In this document: positions 18,477 through 28,908 of the stretch, piece by piece | Layout: every line of letters begins with the position of its first letter | How positions within the stretch are numbered: position 1 is the stretch's first letter | From: Myxococcales bacterium | GTDB taxonomy: Bacteria; Myxococcota_A; Polyangia; Nannocystales; Nannocystaceae | Reading direction: 5' to 3' | NCBI GenBank assembly: GCA_020633295.1 | Contig: JACKDW010000013.1 | Coordinates: 186,001 to 250,000, forward strand | Length of the DNA stretch: 64,000 nt | The notes under the pieces: generated by a model | The model's database searches: none | Told to the model about the DNA's origin: nothing | What the model saw: only the letters and a program-made list of their open reading frames with translations | Program-made: the position numbers and the translations under genes

Positions 18477-19756
18477 CGGGGCGAGACGGTCAGCGCGCGC
18501 TCGCGATCCTCGCGGCGCTGTTCGGGCTCGGGCTCGGGCTCGGCCAGGTTATGTCCCTGAAGACAGGTATGCTTGGGGCGCGCGAGGCCGCGGCCGCGCC
18601 CGAGGCCGAGACGCCCGCGACCGCGCCGGCGCGCGAGGGCCCCGGTCGCCCCGGGAGCGCCGTCTACCCCGACCAGGACATCCCGCTGAAGTTTGACCAC
18701 AGCCGGCACCTCGCGCTCGGCATGGACTGCGCCGCCTGTCACGCCGACGTCGCCCGGAGCACGCGCGCGGCCGAGAACAACTTCCCGGTCGGCAAGCGCT
18801 GCGACGCCTGTCACGGCGAGCAGCACCCGCCGCCGCCGGGCGCCCCCAAGGACTGCCACGTCTGCCACACGCAGGTCGAGGACGGGCGCGTGACCGCCGG
18901 GCTGCGCGCGCCGCGTCCGCTGCTGCACTTTAACCACCAGAGCCACCTGACGCGCGGCGGTCAGACGTTGAGCTGCGCGACCTGCCACGGCGACATGAGC
19001 AAGGTCCGCGTCGCGTCCACGCTTCAGCTGCCCGATGAAGCAGACTGTCTGAAGTGCCATAACGGCGTCCAGGCCGACGACCGCTGCGGCCTCTGCCACC
19101 CCAGCGACGCGCGCGGCAAGCTCGTCACGCGCGTGTTCAACGACCGCGGCGCGCCGCGCCTGATCCCGCGCGGGCGCTCGAATTGGGGCGCGACCCACGA
19201 CCTCGCGTTCATCGAGGACCACAAGGCGATCGCCAAGGCGAGCCCGAAGCTGTGCGCGAGCTGCCACGACGAGGACGACTGCACGAGCTGCCACGCGGGC
19301 GTCGTCCGGCCCATGCGGATCCACGCCGCCGACTACATGACGACCCACGCCCTCGACGCGCGCGCGGGCACGCAGAATTGCCAGTCGTGCCACCGCCTGC
19401 AGACGGACTGCCTCGCGTGCCACGAGCGCCTCGGCATGGGCGTCGGGCCCGACTCGAAGTTCGGCGTCGGCTCGGCGCAGCGCTTTCACCCCGCCGGCTG
19501 GGCTGGCGCGCCCGGGACCCCGCAGGGGCACGCGCCGGCGGCCCAGCGCAACATCGCCGCCTGCGCGAGCTGCCACGCCGAGGACAGCTGCCTCGCCTGT
19601 CACGCGACCACGGGCGCCGCGCGCCCGGGCCTCAACGCGAGCCCCCACGGCCCCGGCTTCGCCAGCTCGGCGAGCTGCCGCGCGCTCAGCCTGCACAACC
19701 GGCGCGTGTGCCTGAAGTGCCACCCGCCGACCGACGCGCGCATCGAGTGCATCTAG
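18473..19756 (+). CDS. 13-heme periplasmic cytochrome c
   Basis: A 427-residue protein with 13 canonical CxxCH heme sites (CAACH, CDACH, CHVCH, CATCH, CLKCH, CGLCH, CASCH, CTSCH, CQSCH, CLACH, CASCH, CLACH, CLKCH) and many extra His residues as distal ligands. A hydrophobic N-terminal segment (about residues 9-26) serves as signal or anchor. Near the C-terminus CRALSLH looks like a fourteenth site that has lost its CxxCH form. Start GTG 18473 overlaps the stop of the barrel gene. Electron transfer across the periplasm and outer membrane is the natural role; electron donor and acceptor are unknown. Confidence 0.9.
   Translation: MTGRDGQRALAILAALFGLGLGLGQVMSLKTGMLGAREAAAAPEAETPATAPAREGPGRPGSAVYPDQDIPLKFDHSRHLALGMDCAACHADVARSTRAAENNFPVGKRCDACHGEQHPPPPGAPKDCHVCHTQVEDGRVTAGLRAPRPLLHFNHQSHLTRGGQTLSCATCHGDMSKVRVASTLQLPDEADCLKCHNGVQADDRCGLCHPSDARGKLVTRVFNDRGAPRLIPRGRSNWGATHDLAFIEDHKAIAKASPKLCASCHDEDDCTSCHAGVVRPMRIHAADYMTTHALDARAGTQNCQSCHRLQTDCLACHERLGMGVGPDSKFGVGSAQRFHPAGWAGAPGTPQGHAPAAQRNIAACASCHAEDSCLACHATTGAARPGLNASPHGPGFASSASCRALSLHNRRVCLKCHPPTDARIECI
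18552..18568 (+). repeat. Dispersed 17-bp motif, reference copy
   Basis: TGTCCCTGAAGACAGGT, with inverted arms TGTC and GACA, lies inside the cytochrome gene and uses codons (ACA, GGT) that are rare around it. Confidence 0.5.
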
Positions 19757-19790
19757 GCCCCGCGAGCGCGCCGAGACCCCCGCGGCTCGA

Positions 19791-20921
19791 TCAGTCGATC
19801 AGCCCGGCGAAGTCGTCATCGACCTCGGAGTCCTCCGAGTCGTGCAGCTCGATGCGCGGCGCTGGCAGGTGCAGCTCGTCGGCGGCGAAGATCGCCTCCA
19901 TCTTGATCGTCGAGGCGATGTCGGCGTTCTGCCCCGCGCACAGCGCGTGGACCAGGCGCTCGATCGTCCAGCGTCCCTGCGCGATGATCTGCGGCCGGTC
20001 GCCCGCCATCGAGAGCGTGTCCCCCAGCGCGCGCTCGCGCCGCAGCATGTCCTTGTAGCTCGCGCCGAAGTACATCTCGGCCAGCTCCACCACCCGCGCG
20101 AGCACCGAGTTCCAGCCCACGAGCGTCGACTCGTCCTCGGCCTCCACGAGCAGGTCGAGGCCCACCGGGAGCGCGGCGATACGCTGCATAAACTCCTCGA
20201 CGAGCGGGCCTCGGATCACGCGGCCGTGCTGCGGCGCGATCGTCTCGACCGGCGGATCGAGCGCGCGGATCGTCTCGATCGCCATCTGCAGCGCCTTGTT
20301 GCTCGGCATGTAGAGCTGGTGGAAGGCCCGCATCCCGCTCCAGTCCTCCTCCGTCGCCCACAGGCTCGTGACGCCGCGCGGCGACAGCCCGCCGAACAGG
20401 TCGCCCGAGAACAGCACGCGCGTCTGCGGGTCATACAGCATCGTCGCGCCGCGGAAGTGGCAGAACGGCGACGGCACCGGCAGCAGCGTGTGCCCGGTCT
20501 TGAAGCGGACGCCGCGGGTCGCCTTGTTGGCCGAGAAGAAGCGGTTCTTCGGCAGGTTGAAGTGCACGATCAGCCGCCACGTCTCCTCGGAGCACATGAT
20601 CGCGACCTTCGGCGCGTAGCGCCCCGCGATCACGGCGGCGGACGAGCCGACGTCTGGATCTTGGTGGTTGATGAAGACCATCGAGAGGCGGGAGAGCGAC
20701 CCGATCAGCGAGTTCACCTTCGAGCTCACGACCGCGAAGTCCGAGCTCGATCCCGGGTCGACCAGCACGCTGTAGCGCTCGTGTTTATCGCCCGGCTGCC
20801 GCGAGAACACCCGCAGGTAGGGGTTCGCGTGGAACACCCCGTTCGGGTCGCGCTTGCCGACCCACCACGTGTTCTCGGCCACGCGGATCGGCTTGTTGAA
20901 GTCTTCGCGTTCAATGTCCAT
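19791..20921 (-). CDS. Metallo-beta-lactamase-fold diiron (ODP-like) protein
   Basis: A 376-residue protein resembling the oxygen-binding diiron MBL domain of flavodiiron and ODP proteins. Metal-ligand regions visible: NHQDPDVGSS (the usual H-x-E-x-D with Glu replaced by Asp), SPFCHFRGAT, LFSGDLFGG and APQHGRVIRG. The C-terminal part (about 260-376) is not part of that core; no flavodoxin domain is seen. Start ATG 20921 follows a strong GGGAGGAG site. O2 or NO sensing or reduction is the family role; whether this one does so is inference. It neighbours the multiheme cytochrome gene convergently. Confidence 0.78.
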   Translation of the reverse strand: MDIEREDFNKPIRVAENTWWVGKRDPNGVFHANPYLRVFSRQPGDKHERYSVLVDPGSSSDFAVVSSKVNSLIGSLSRLSMVFINHQDPDVGSSAAVIAGRYAPKVAIMCSEETWRLIVHFNLPKNRFFSANKATRGVRFKTGHTLLPVPSPFCHFRGATMLYDPQTRVLFSGDLFGGLSPRGVTSLWATEEDWSGMRAFHQLYMPSNKALQMAIETIRALDPPVETIAPQHGRVIRGPLVEEFMQRIAALPVGLDLLVEAEDESTLVGWNSVLARVVELAEMYFGASYKDMLRRERALGDTLSMAGDRPQIIAQGRWTIERLVHALCAGQNADIASTIKMEAIFAADELHLPAPRIELHDSEDSEVDDDFAGLID

Positions 20922-20974
20922 AGGTCTCCTCCCATGGATCACTGTAGTTGCGGGAAAAACGCAATGTGTGCGTT

Positions 20975-21039
20975 GAGACAGGTTTTCGCGGTGTCCCTGG
21001 GCACCCGAAAAACCTGACGTTAGGGACATGTTTTCGCGG
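20975..21039. repeat. Direct repeat GACAGGTTTTCGCGG-like, two copies
   Basis: gagacaggttttcgcgg (20975-20991) and gggacatgttttcgcgg (21023-21039) differ at three positions and lie in the intergenic region upstream of the ODP-like gene. A related core (caggttttcgcgg, inverted) occurs near 28750. Confidence 0.65.
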
Positions 21040-21208
21040 GGCGCGAGCGCGAGGCCCACGTCGTGACGACGATGCGGCCGCGCGACGCTGACGCGACGTC
21101 AGCGGGGCCGTGCGCTCGCGCACCGCGACCGGATGTCACGCAGCGGGCGCACGATCTCGAGGCGCGCGAGGGCGACGTGCGGGGAGGGGCGTACGCCTCC
21201 CACCCGCG

Positions 21209-21577
21209 TCAGAGCGGGCTGTGGATGACGAACAGCTCGACGTCCGTGACCGCGAGCAGGCGGTACTTGTACTCGCTGGTGATCTCGACCGGCGCCGCCG
21301 GCTCGAGCTCCACGCGATCGACGTTGTCGGCGGCGCGCATCTCGAGCACGCCGCGGCCGCCGGTGAGCATCACGACCATGTCCTTGCGATCCTTGGTCGA
21401 GACGATCACGTTCTCGCCGGCGCGCACGCGCAGGACCTTCGCCGCGTAGGAGTCCCCCTGCGCCCAGAGGAACTCGCCGCCGAAGCTGCGCCTGGTGAAC
21501 GGCGGTCCGAAATCATCGGGCCCGGGCTCGGCCGTCTCTTCCTCGGGGGCGTTTTTGGCCACGTTCTTGCGAGCCAT
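21209..21577 (-). CDS. Small cupin-like protein
   Basis: A 122-residue protein. After a charged N-terminus, FLWAQGDSYAAKVLRVRAGENV through MLTGGRGVLEM to ITSEYKYRLLAV reads as a single cupin barrel like the C-terminal domain of mannose-6-phosphate isomerase/GDP-mannose pyrophosphorylase proteins. Metal-binding His residues typical of cupins are mostly absent, so it may bind a ligand without catalysis. Start ATG 21577 was chosen over upstream frames because the sequence before it is Arg-rich shadow. Confidence 0.72.
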   Translation of the reverse strand: MARKNVAKNAPEEETAEPGPDDFGPPFTRRSFGGEFLWAQGDSYAAKVLRVRAGENVIVSTKDRKDMVVMLTGGRGVLEMRAADNVDRVELEPAAPVEITSEYKYRLLAVTDVELFVIHSPL

Positions 21578-21693
21578 CCCCGCGAGCTTATCCGGTGTTG
21601 CGCCTGCGTGCGAGCGCTCGCGGCCGCCCACACCATCGCGCGTCGCACTCTATTGCGAGCCCTACCGCGCGCGTTGAGCCCGCCGCAGGACGC

Positions 21694-22734
21694 TCAACCG
21701 CCAGCGGCGGGAGGATCGTCCTTGGACTTCGCGTCCTTGGGCTTCGCGTCCTTGGGCTTCGCGTCTCCCGGATTCGCGTCCCCGGACTTCGCGTCCTTGG
21801 GCTTCGCGTCTCCCGGATTCGCGTCCTTGGGCTTCGCGTCTCCCGGATTCGCGTTCTTTGGTTTCGCGTCCCCAGACTTCGCGTCCTTGGGCTTCGCGTC
21901 CCCGGACTTCGCGTCCTTCTTGGCCTTCGACTTCGACTTCGACTTCGCGTCCGCCTGATCGTCGGATCCCTCCGCGTCGTCTTGACTGTCGTCGTCCTTC
22001 GCGTCCTCGTCGACGAACTCGTCGCTCTCCTCCTCGGCGTCGGCGAGCGCGCGTTGACGTGCCGCGTAGGCGTCGCGGGCCCGGGCGGCGATGTCCTGGT
22101 CCCACTTCTCGACCTTGCCGTCGCCGTTGACGTCGTAGCCGACGCGATCGATCTGACCGGCGACGTAGAACATGAACAGATCGGGCTTACCGTTGAAGTC
22201 GCGGTCGTGGTCGATCCGGACGAGGCGCCCCTTCTCGTAGCGACGCCAGGTGTCGACGTAGCCGTCGTGGTTGGCGTCCTGCTCGTCGAGGAACAGCTCG
22301 CCGTCCTTGTAGTGGCGCCCGAAGTCGATGCGCCCGTCGTAGTCGCGATCGAATTGCTCGCGGACGAGCGCGCCCTGTTCGTCGTAGTGGAGGAAGGCGT
22401 CGAGCGTGCCGTCGAAGTTGAGGTCGGCCTGCTTGCAGGTGATGGTCGCGCCGCCGCGATCGACGACCGAGACCATGTCGGCCTTGTTGTCCTGGTTCAG
22501 GTCGGTCTGCGGGGTCTGCTTGCCGTGGACGTCACAGCGACTCGCGTCGACCAGCATCGGCTTCATGTTCGGGTTGACGGCGGACTGCGGCGCCTGCGCC
22601 GTCTCGAGCAGCTCGCTCGGCGCGTTGTCCGCGTCCTGTTTGCCCGTCTTCGCCTTCGAGGTCGCGCAGGCCAGCGTGCTCGAGAGCACGATCACGGACC
22701 ACAACGCAGTCAGGCGCCCGCAGAGCTTCAGCAC
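21694..22734 (-). CDS. Lipoprotein with EF-hand/dockerin-like Ca-binding repeats and KDA-rich tail
   Basis: A 346-residue lipoprotein with signal MLKLCGRLTALWSVIVLSSTLAC. Residues about 75-215 contain six D-x-[DN]-x-[DN]-[GN] calcium-loop repeats (DLNQDNKAD, DLNFDGTLD, DRDYDGRID, DANHDGYVD, DRDFNGKPD, DVNGDGKVE). An acidic region and about 85 residues of Lys/Asp/Ala/Pro/Gly low complexity (KPKDAKSGDA-type) follow. Start GTG 22734 sits 6 nt after TACAGT, so the mRNA is probably leaderless. Ca-stabilised surface protein is inferred; function is unknown. Confidence 0.82.
   Translation of the reverse strand: MLKLCGRLTALWSVIVLSSTLACATSKAKTGKQDADNAPSELLETAQAPQSAVNPNMKPMLVDASRCDVHGKQTPQTDLNQDNKADMVSVVDRGGATITCKQADLNFDGTLDAFLHYDEQGALVREQFDRDYDGRIDFGRHYKDGELFLDEQDANHDGYVDTWRRYEKGRLVRIDHDRDFNGKPDLFMFYVAGQIDRVGYDVNGDGKVEKWDQDIAARARDAYAARQRALADAEEESDEFVDEDAKDDDSQDDAEGSDDQADAKSKSKSKAKKDAKSGDAKPKDAKSGDAKPKNANPGDAKPKDANPGDAKPKDAKSGDANPGDAKPKDAKPKDAKSKDDPPAAGG
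21718..21945. repeat. 15-bp coding tandem repeat
   Basis: About fifteen units related to ttcgcgtccttgggc and ttcgcgtctcccgga, encoding the Lys/Asp/Ala/Pro/Gly tail of the lipoprotein on the minus strand. Confidence 0.9.
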
Positions 22735-22740
22735 GCCACC

Positions 22741-22746
22741 ACTGTA
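22741..22746 (-). promoter_or_regulatory. Leaderless-type -10 hexamer TACAGT
   Basis: Ends 6 nt before GTG 22734 on the minus strand. Confidence 0.5.
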
Positions 22747-22985
22747 CCAGGATGTCCCGCGCCCGTCCCGAAAGCGGCCCGGGCGCAGGATCACGCGGGC
22801 AGGCGCCGCGAGCAGCAGGGCCGCGTATTCTCCGCTTCTCCGCCAAGAACGTGCTCCTGGTCGGCATTGACGACAGTCTGTGGTAGGTCTCGCGCCGGAC
22901 TGCCGAGCGTCCTGCCGGCGAGCCAGACGCGCCAGGGAACAAGACCCCAGAGCGCAGATCTGTCCTGACCTGATGTGTCGAACCC

Positions 22986-24821
<1,836 letters not shown>

Positions 24822-24829
24822 GCGCGAGC

Positions 24830-27202
24830 GTGAGCGAGCAACAAGCAGCGGATCCCCGCGGGCGCGGGGCGGGCGACAAGCAGCCGGCCCCGCGACCGAT
24901 GTCCGATCGAGAGGTCCGCTCGGTCTCCGGCGTGCTCGTCAAGGAGGCGCGCAGGATCCTGAAGAAGCACGCGCAGCGGATCGCGCCCGAGCCCTGCGAG
25001 GCGATCCGCGAGAGCGCGACGCGGCTCGCCGCGCACCGAGAGGCCGGCGCGTGGTCCGACGCGCGCGAGGAGGTCGAGGTCCTCGACGAGCTGCTGCACC
25101 AGCACGCCTCGTTCGCGCGCAAGGGGGTCATCCGCGAGCTCGTCGAGAACATCGGCATCGCGGTGCTCGTCGCGCTCGCGCTGCGCTCGTGCTTCTACGA
25201 GCCGTTCAAGATCCCGAGCGGCAGCATGATGCCGACGCTGCGCAACGGCGACCACATCTTCGTCAACAAGTTCGTCTACGGCGTCCAGATCCCGTTCACG
25301 ACGACGGTCGTCGGCAAGCAGCTCGGCGAGATCAAGCGCGGCGACGTGATCGTGTTCCGCTACCCGATCGACCCGTCGGAGGACTTCATCAAGCGCGTGA
25401 TCGGGCTGCCGGGCGACGTCGTGCGCGTCGACGGCTCGGAGGTCGCGGTCAAGCGCGCCGGCAGCGAGGAGTTCGTCACGCTCGCGCGGCGCAAGCTCGA
25501 CGAGCCGTGCCGCGACGAGCTCGGCAAGCAGATCGTCCCGCGCTGCACGCTCTACGAGGAGGACAACGGCGACCGCGCCTACGTCGTGCGCTACGAGCCC
25601 AACTTCGATCCGCGCACCGGCGGCCCGGCGCAGCGGCGCGGCGAGTGGAGCGTGCCCGCGGGCCAGCTGCTCGTGATGGGCGACAACCGCAACCACAGCC
25701 ACGACAGCCTCGCGTGGACCAAGGTCGTGGAGGCGGTCGCGGCCGACGGGGTGATCAGCGTCCGCGATCTTCGCGACCTGACCCCGGAGACGCTCTTCAA
25801 GCTCACGCGCCCCGAGTCGACGAGCAGCGGCGACCCCCGCAGCGATCACGTGCTGTACTTCGCCGAGCACCGCTCGCCCAAGCACGCGGTCGAGCTCTCG
25901 GTCTGGCGCGAGCCGTCGCTCGGCGTCGACACCATCTACGACACGGTGGTCGAGGGCTTCGGCGCGGGCGCCGAGGCGACCACGCTCGAGGCGCTGTTCG
26001 AGGGCGCGACCGCGTACCACAAGTCGCAGCCGCAGAAGCAGGCCCAGGTCGCGCGCGCGACCGAGGCGATCACCGCGATGACCGTGGCGGAGCAGGGCGA
26101 GGACGGCTTCGACGGCGTCATCAAGCTCGCGGCCCAGGGCGCGGTGATCCAGTTCCGCTGCGGGAGCGCGGCCTGCAACTCTCGCGAGATGTTCGGGCGC
26201 CGGATCGCCAACGTGCTCGACGGCTACGTCAAGGACCCCGGCCAGGACGCGCGCGAGCTCGAGATCGGCGCGAGCCACATCCGCTACTCGCAGCACTGGA
26301 CCAGCCGCGGGCGCGTGATCGACAAGTTCCTCGACCGCCGCTTCACGCAGACGGGCGCCGCGGGCGGGCGCGCGTCGACGGTGCGCCTGCGGGCCTGGCG
26401 AGACACGGACGAGGGCGACGACTTCCTGCGCGACGCGTCGCTGCGCGCGGTCGGCAGCTCGACCGCGAGCGCGAGCGCGGTCGCCGAGGACGGCATCCAG
26501 CGCGACAGCTGGCTCGCGCAGGACGAAGAGGCGCTGACGCTGGTGTCGAGCTACCGGACCGCCGGCGTCACCGTGATGCTCGAGTGCGGGCGACAGCTGT
26601 GCGCCGACGAGCCGCGCCTGTACGAGCTCGCGCGCGCCGTGGCGGCCAAGGTCCCCGCGGCGGCCCGCGACCGCCGGCGCCTGAAGGAGCTGCTCGTGGC
26701 GGGCGACATCAAGGGCTGGAGAGAGGTCCCCGAGGAGGACGCGTCGGCGCAGCGCAAGTACGAGTTCGATCGCCTGCGGCTCGACGGGACGGTCCGCAGC
26801 GAGCGCTACAGCGTCGGCGTGTGGGCCCGCAAGCTCGAGCCCGGCGAGGACGCGGCCGCGGCCGTCACGGCGCTCGCGGACGAGCTCCACGAGTCGGCGC
26901 CGAGCGGCGCGGTCGTCGACGGCGGGATCGTCGGCGCCACGAGCGGGGGCGGCTACGGGCACGTGTTCGCGATCCCGGAGACCTCGGTGGTCGTGCGCGT
27001 CGACTGCAGCGAGGGGCTGTGCCCGACCGCTGCGGACGCCGAGGCGCTCGCCCGGCGCGCGGCGGACAAGGCCCGCGACGAGAGCAACTTCATCGACCCC
27101 AACGCCGAGCGGCCGTACCCCTACGTGCCGCGCGGGAACGTCAAGGGGCGCGCCGATCGCATCTGGCTGCCGCTGCGGCGCTTCTGGCTGCCGATCCGCT
27201 GA
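24830..27202 (+). CDS. lepB: Signal peptidase I with a ~460-residue insertion in box E
   Basis: A 790-residue protein, far longer than usual. A cytoplasmic N-terminus of about 100 residues and one TM segment (about 102-120) precede IPSGSMMPTL with nucleophile Ser132. The general base Lys188 is in FIKRVIGLPGD, and GDNRNHSHDS is at 284-293. In normal enzymes the VP-x-x-NVKGR-IW ending follows GDNRN within about 20 residues; here it appears only at 766-776 (VPRGNVKGRADRIW). The insert contains three CxxxxC modules at Cys444/449, 586/591 and 726/731, spaced 142 and 140 residues, modules 2 and 3 with a matching Trp (523, 665). It should be periplasmic. It follows lepA by 8 nt. Confidence 0.92.
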   Translation: MSEQQAADPRGRGAGDKQPAPRPMSDREVRSVSGVLVKEARRILKKHAQRIAPEPCEAIRESATRLAAHREAGAWSDAREEVEVLDELLHQHASFARKGVIRELVENIGIAVLVALALRSCFYEPFKIPSGSMMPTLRNGDHIFVNKFVYGVQIPFTTTVVGKQLGEIKRGDVIVFRYPIDPSEDFIKRVIGLPGDVVRVDGSEVAVKRAGSEEFVTLARRKLDEPCRDELGKQIVPRCTLYEEDNGDRAYVVRYEPNFDPRTGGPAQRRGEWSVPAGQLLVMGDNRNHSHDSLAWTKVVEAVAADGVISVRDLRDLTPETLFKLTRPESTSSGDPRSDHVLYFAEHRSPKHAVELSVWREPSLGVDTIYDTVVEGFGAGAEATTLEALFEGATAYHKSQPQKQAQVARATEAITAMTVAEQGEDGFDGVIKLAAQGAVIQFRCGSAACNSREMFGRRIANVLDGYVKDPGQDARELEIGASHIRYSQHWTSRGRVIDKFLDRRFTQTGAAGGRASTVRLRAWRDTDEGDDFLRDASLRAVGSSTASASAVAEDGIQRDSWLAQDEEALTLVSSYRTAGVTVMLECGRQLCADEPRLYELARAVAAKVPAAARDRRRLKELLVAGDIKGWREVPEEDASAQRKYEFDRLRLDGTVRSERYSVGVWARKLEPGEDAAAAVTALADELHESAPSGAVVDGGIVGATSGGGYGHVFAIPETSVVVRVDCSEGLCPTAADAEALARRAADKARDESNFIDPNAERPYPYVPRGNVKGRADRIWLPLRRFWLPIR

Positions 27203-27211
27203 GCCGCGCTG

Positions 27212-28645
27212 TCACGCGGGCGCGGGCCCGGCGTCCATCCGCTCGAGCATGGCGTCGATGGTCTTGTACAGGTGCGAGCGGACCTGCGGGACGTTGAACG
27301 CGGTGTTGCCGAGGTAGCCGTGGCGCAGCGCGTGGTCGCCCGCGCGCGCCATGCCGACGACCCACACGCGATCGGACGCGCCGCCGCGCGCGTCGATCAT
27401 CTGGCCGAGCTCGCTGACGCGGATGCCGATGCCCGCGTGCTTGCGCGCGAGCCCGTCGGCGAGCAGCTGATCCCAGATCGGGTGGCGGATGATCGTGCGC
27501 CCGACCGCGTTGATGATGTGGTCGAACTCGAGCTCGCGCGGCGCGCTCGCGTCGCGCTCGCGGAGCTGCACGACGAAGACGTCGCCGCGGTCGGTGACGC
27601 GCTCGACGGTCCCGCGCACGACCTGGACGTCGCCGCGGGCCTCGGCGTCGCGCACGTTCTCGGCGACCGTCGCGGGCGCGCCGATCGAGTTCACCGCGAG
27701 CGAGCGGCGGAAGCGGTGCAGGCGCTCGGCCGCCTTGTAGCAGCCGCCGAGCTCGGCGCGCAGCTCGTCCCAGAACGGCCGCACCGCGGCGAGGATGTCC
27801 TCGGGCGAGTGCCCGGCGTCGAGGTAGCGCCCGTAGAATTCGCCCAGGCTTTGGTTGAACTCCTCAGGTGTCTCGGCGGCCAGGAAGCTCGGCGGCTCGT
27901 CGAGCTCGAGCGGCGCGTTGTGCTGCTCGCGCGGGTAGGCGTAGTGGCGGTAGCCGTGCCGCGAGAGGATCGTCAACGCGGTGTGGCCGCGGCGCAGCAG
28001 CACGTTGGCCTGCTCCTCGCCGGTGAGCCCGGTCCCGAGGATGAGGACGCGCGCGCCGGGGCGGAGCGCGCCGCGCCGCGCGTCGCCCTCGGCGGTCAGC
28101 GGGTCGATGATCACGCGCGGGTGCTCGCGCAGCGGCTGGAGGTAGTCGGGGATCTTCACCGCGATCGAGCCGGAGGCCATGATGAGCCGCTCCCCCTCGA
28201 GGCGGGCGCCGGTCTTGAGCGTCACGGACACGCGCGCGTCGCCCTCGAGCTGGACCCGCATCGCCTCGCCGGTGATCGAGCGGAAGCGGACGCGCGGGTT
28301 GTCGACCTGGCTTCGGCGCCAGCGGACGTACTCCTGCATCAGGCAGCGCGGGAGCGGGCGATCGGGGTGCAGCGGCGCGTCCTGGACCTCGGCGGGCCAG
28401 CGCGCGCGCGCCTCGGGGTCTCGCGTCCAGCGGAAGATCTCGTCCGGGTCCGCGCCGAGGTACATCTTCCGCGTGGCGAGGTTGGTGGTCTCGCGGACGG
28501 GGAAGCGCTGGAAGCCCCAGCCGCCGAAGCGGCGGGACGGCTCGCACTCGATCTCGATGATCTCGAGGGGCCGCCCGGCGCGCTGCCCGAGGTAGGTCCC
28601 GGCCTCCGACCCCGCCACGCCGCCGCCGACGATGATGACCCTCAT
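27212..28645 (-). CDS. FAD/NAD(P)-binding oxidoreductase
   Basis: A 477-residue protein with an N-terminal dinucleotide fold (MRVIIVGGGVAGSEAG) and a second Rossmann site LILGTGLTGEEQA near residue 200, the layout of FAD/NAD(P)-binding proteins of the YdhS/HI0933-like or lysine N6-hydroxylase-like type. The motif INAVGRT and the C-terminal VWVVGMARAGDHALRHG fit a flavoprotein with a final substrate/FAD segment. Start ATG 28645 follows GAGGAGG at good spacing. It is divergent from the DUF2236/diiron pair. Substrate unknown. Confidence 0.82.
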   Translation of the reverse strand: MRVIIVGGGVAGSEAGTYLGQRAGRPLEIIEIECEPSRRFGGWGFQRFPVRETTNLATRKMYLGADPDEIFRWTRDPEARARWPAEVQDAPLHPDRPLPRCLMQEYVRWRRSQVDNPRVRFRSITGEAMRVQLEGDARVSVTLKTGARLEGERLIMASGSIAVKIPDYLQPLREHPRVIIDPLTAEGDARRGALRPGARVLILGTGLTGEEQANVLLRRGHTALTILSRHGYRHYAYPREQHNAPLELDEPPSFLAAETPEEFNQSLGEFYGRYLDAGHSPEDILAAVRPFWDELRAELGGCYKAAERLHRFRRSLAVNSIGAPATVAENVRDAEARGDVQVVRGTVERVTDRGDVFVVQLRERDASAPRELEFDHIINAVGRTIIRHPIWDQLLADGLARKHAGIGIRVSELGQMIDARGGASDRVWVVGMARAGDHALRHGYLGNTAFNVPQVRSHLYKTIDAMLERMDAGPAPA

Positions 28646-28714
28646 GCTGCTCCTCCTCGATCGAGGTAGCCGGATCGTAGCCGCCGCGCGGCGCGGACGG
28701 CCACCGCCGCGGGG

Positions 28715-28731
28715 GCATGGTTTTGAGGACA
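28715..28731 (-). repeat. Dispersed 17-bp motif copy, intergenic
   Basis: On the minus strand TGTCCTCAAAACCATGC, 15 of 17 identical to the copy at 44282-44298. Confidence 0.4.
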
Positions 28732-28876
28732 TGTCACAAGGACGCGGCGCCGCGAAAACCTGAGCGCCCGCGCGGCGCGACCCGGGGGCGCCCGCGCGCG
28801 GCGTCGACGAGACGGCCGACGCCCGCACGCTACGGGCGTTTCGAGCGCGCGCGCCGGTGACCAGGGCGCGCCGGAA

Positions 28877-28908
28877 AAACCGAGTAGTTCACCGCTTGCG
28901 CTCGGTTT
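28877..28908. promoter_or_regulatory. Inverted repeat AAACCGAG-N16-CTCGGTTT
   Basis: Perfect 8-bp arms separated by 16 nt, with a further ACCGAG half-site near 28929. It lies between two divergent genes, so an operator is more likely than a terminator. No regulator is identified. Confidence 0.4.

Noticed and set aside
21718..21945. 15-bp repeats considered as a non-coding array
   Set aside because: They stay in frame with the lipoprotein gene and encode its tail.
27203..27211. Possible fusion or overlap of the signal peptidase gene with the next gene
   Set aside because: The frame stops at 27202, and the next gene is convergent with its own stop at 27212.
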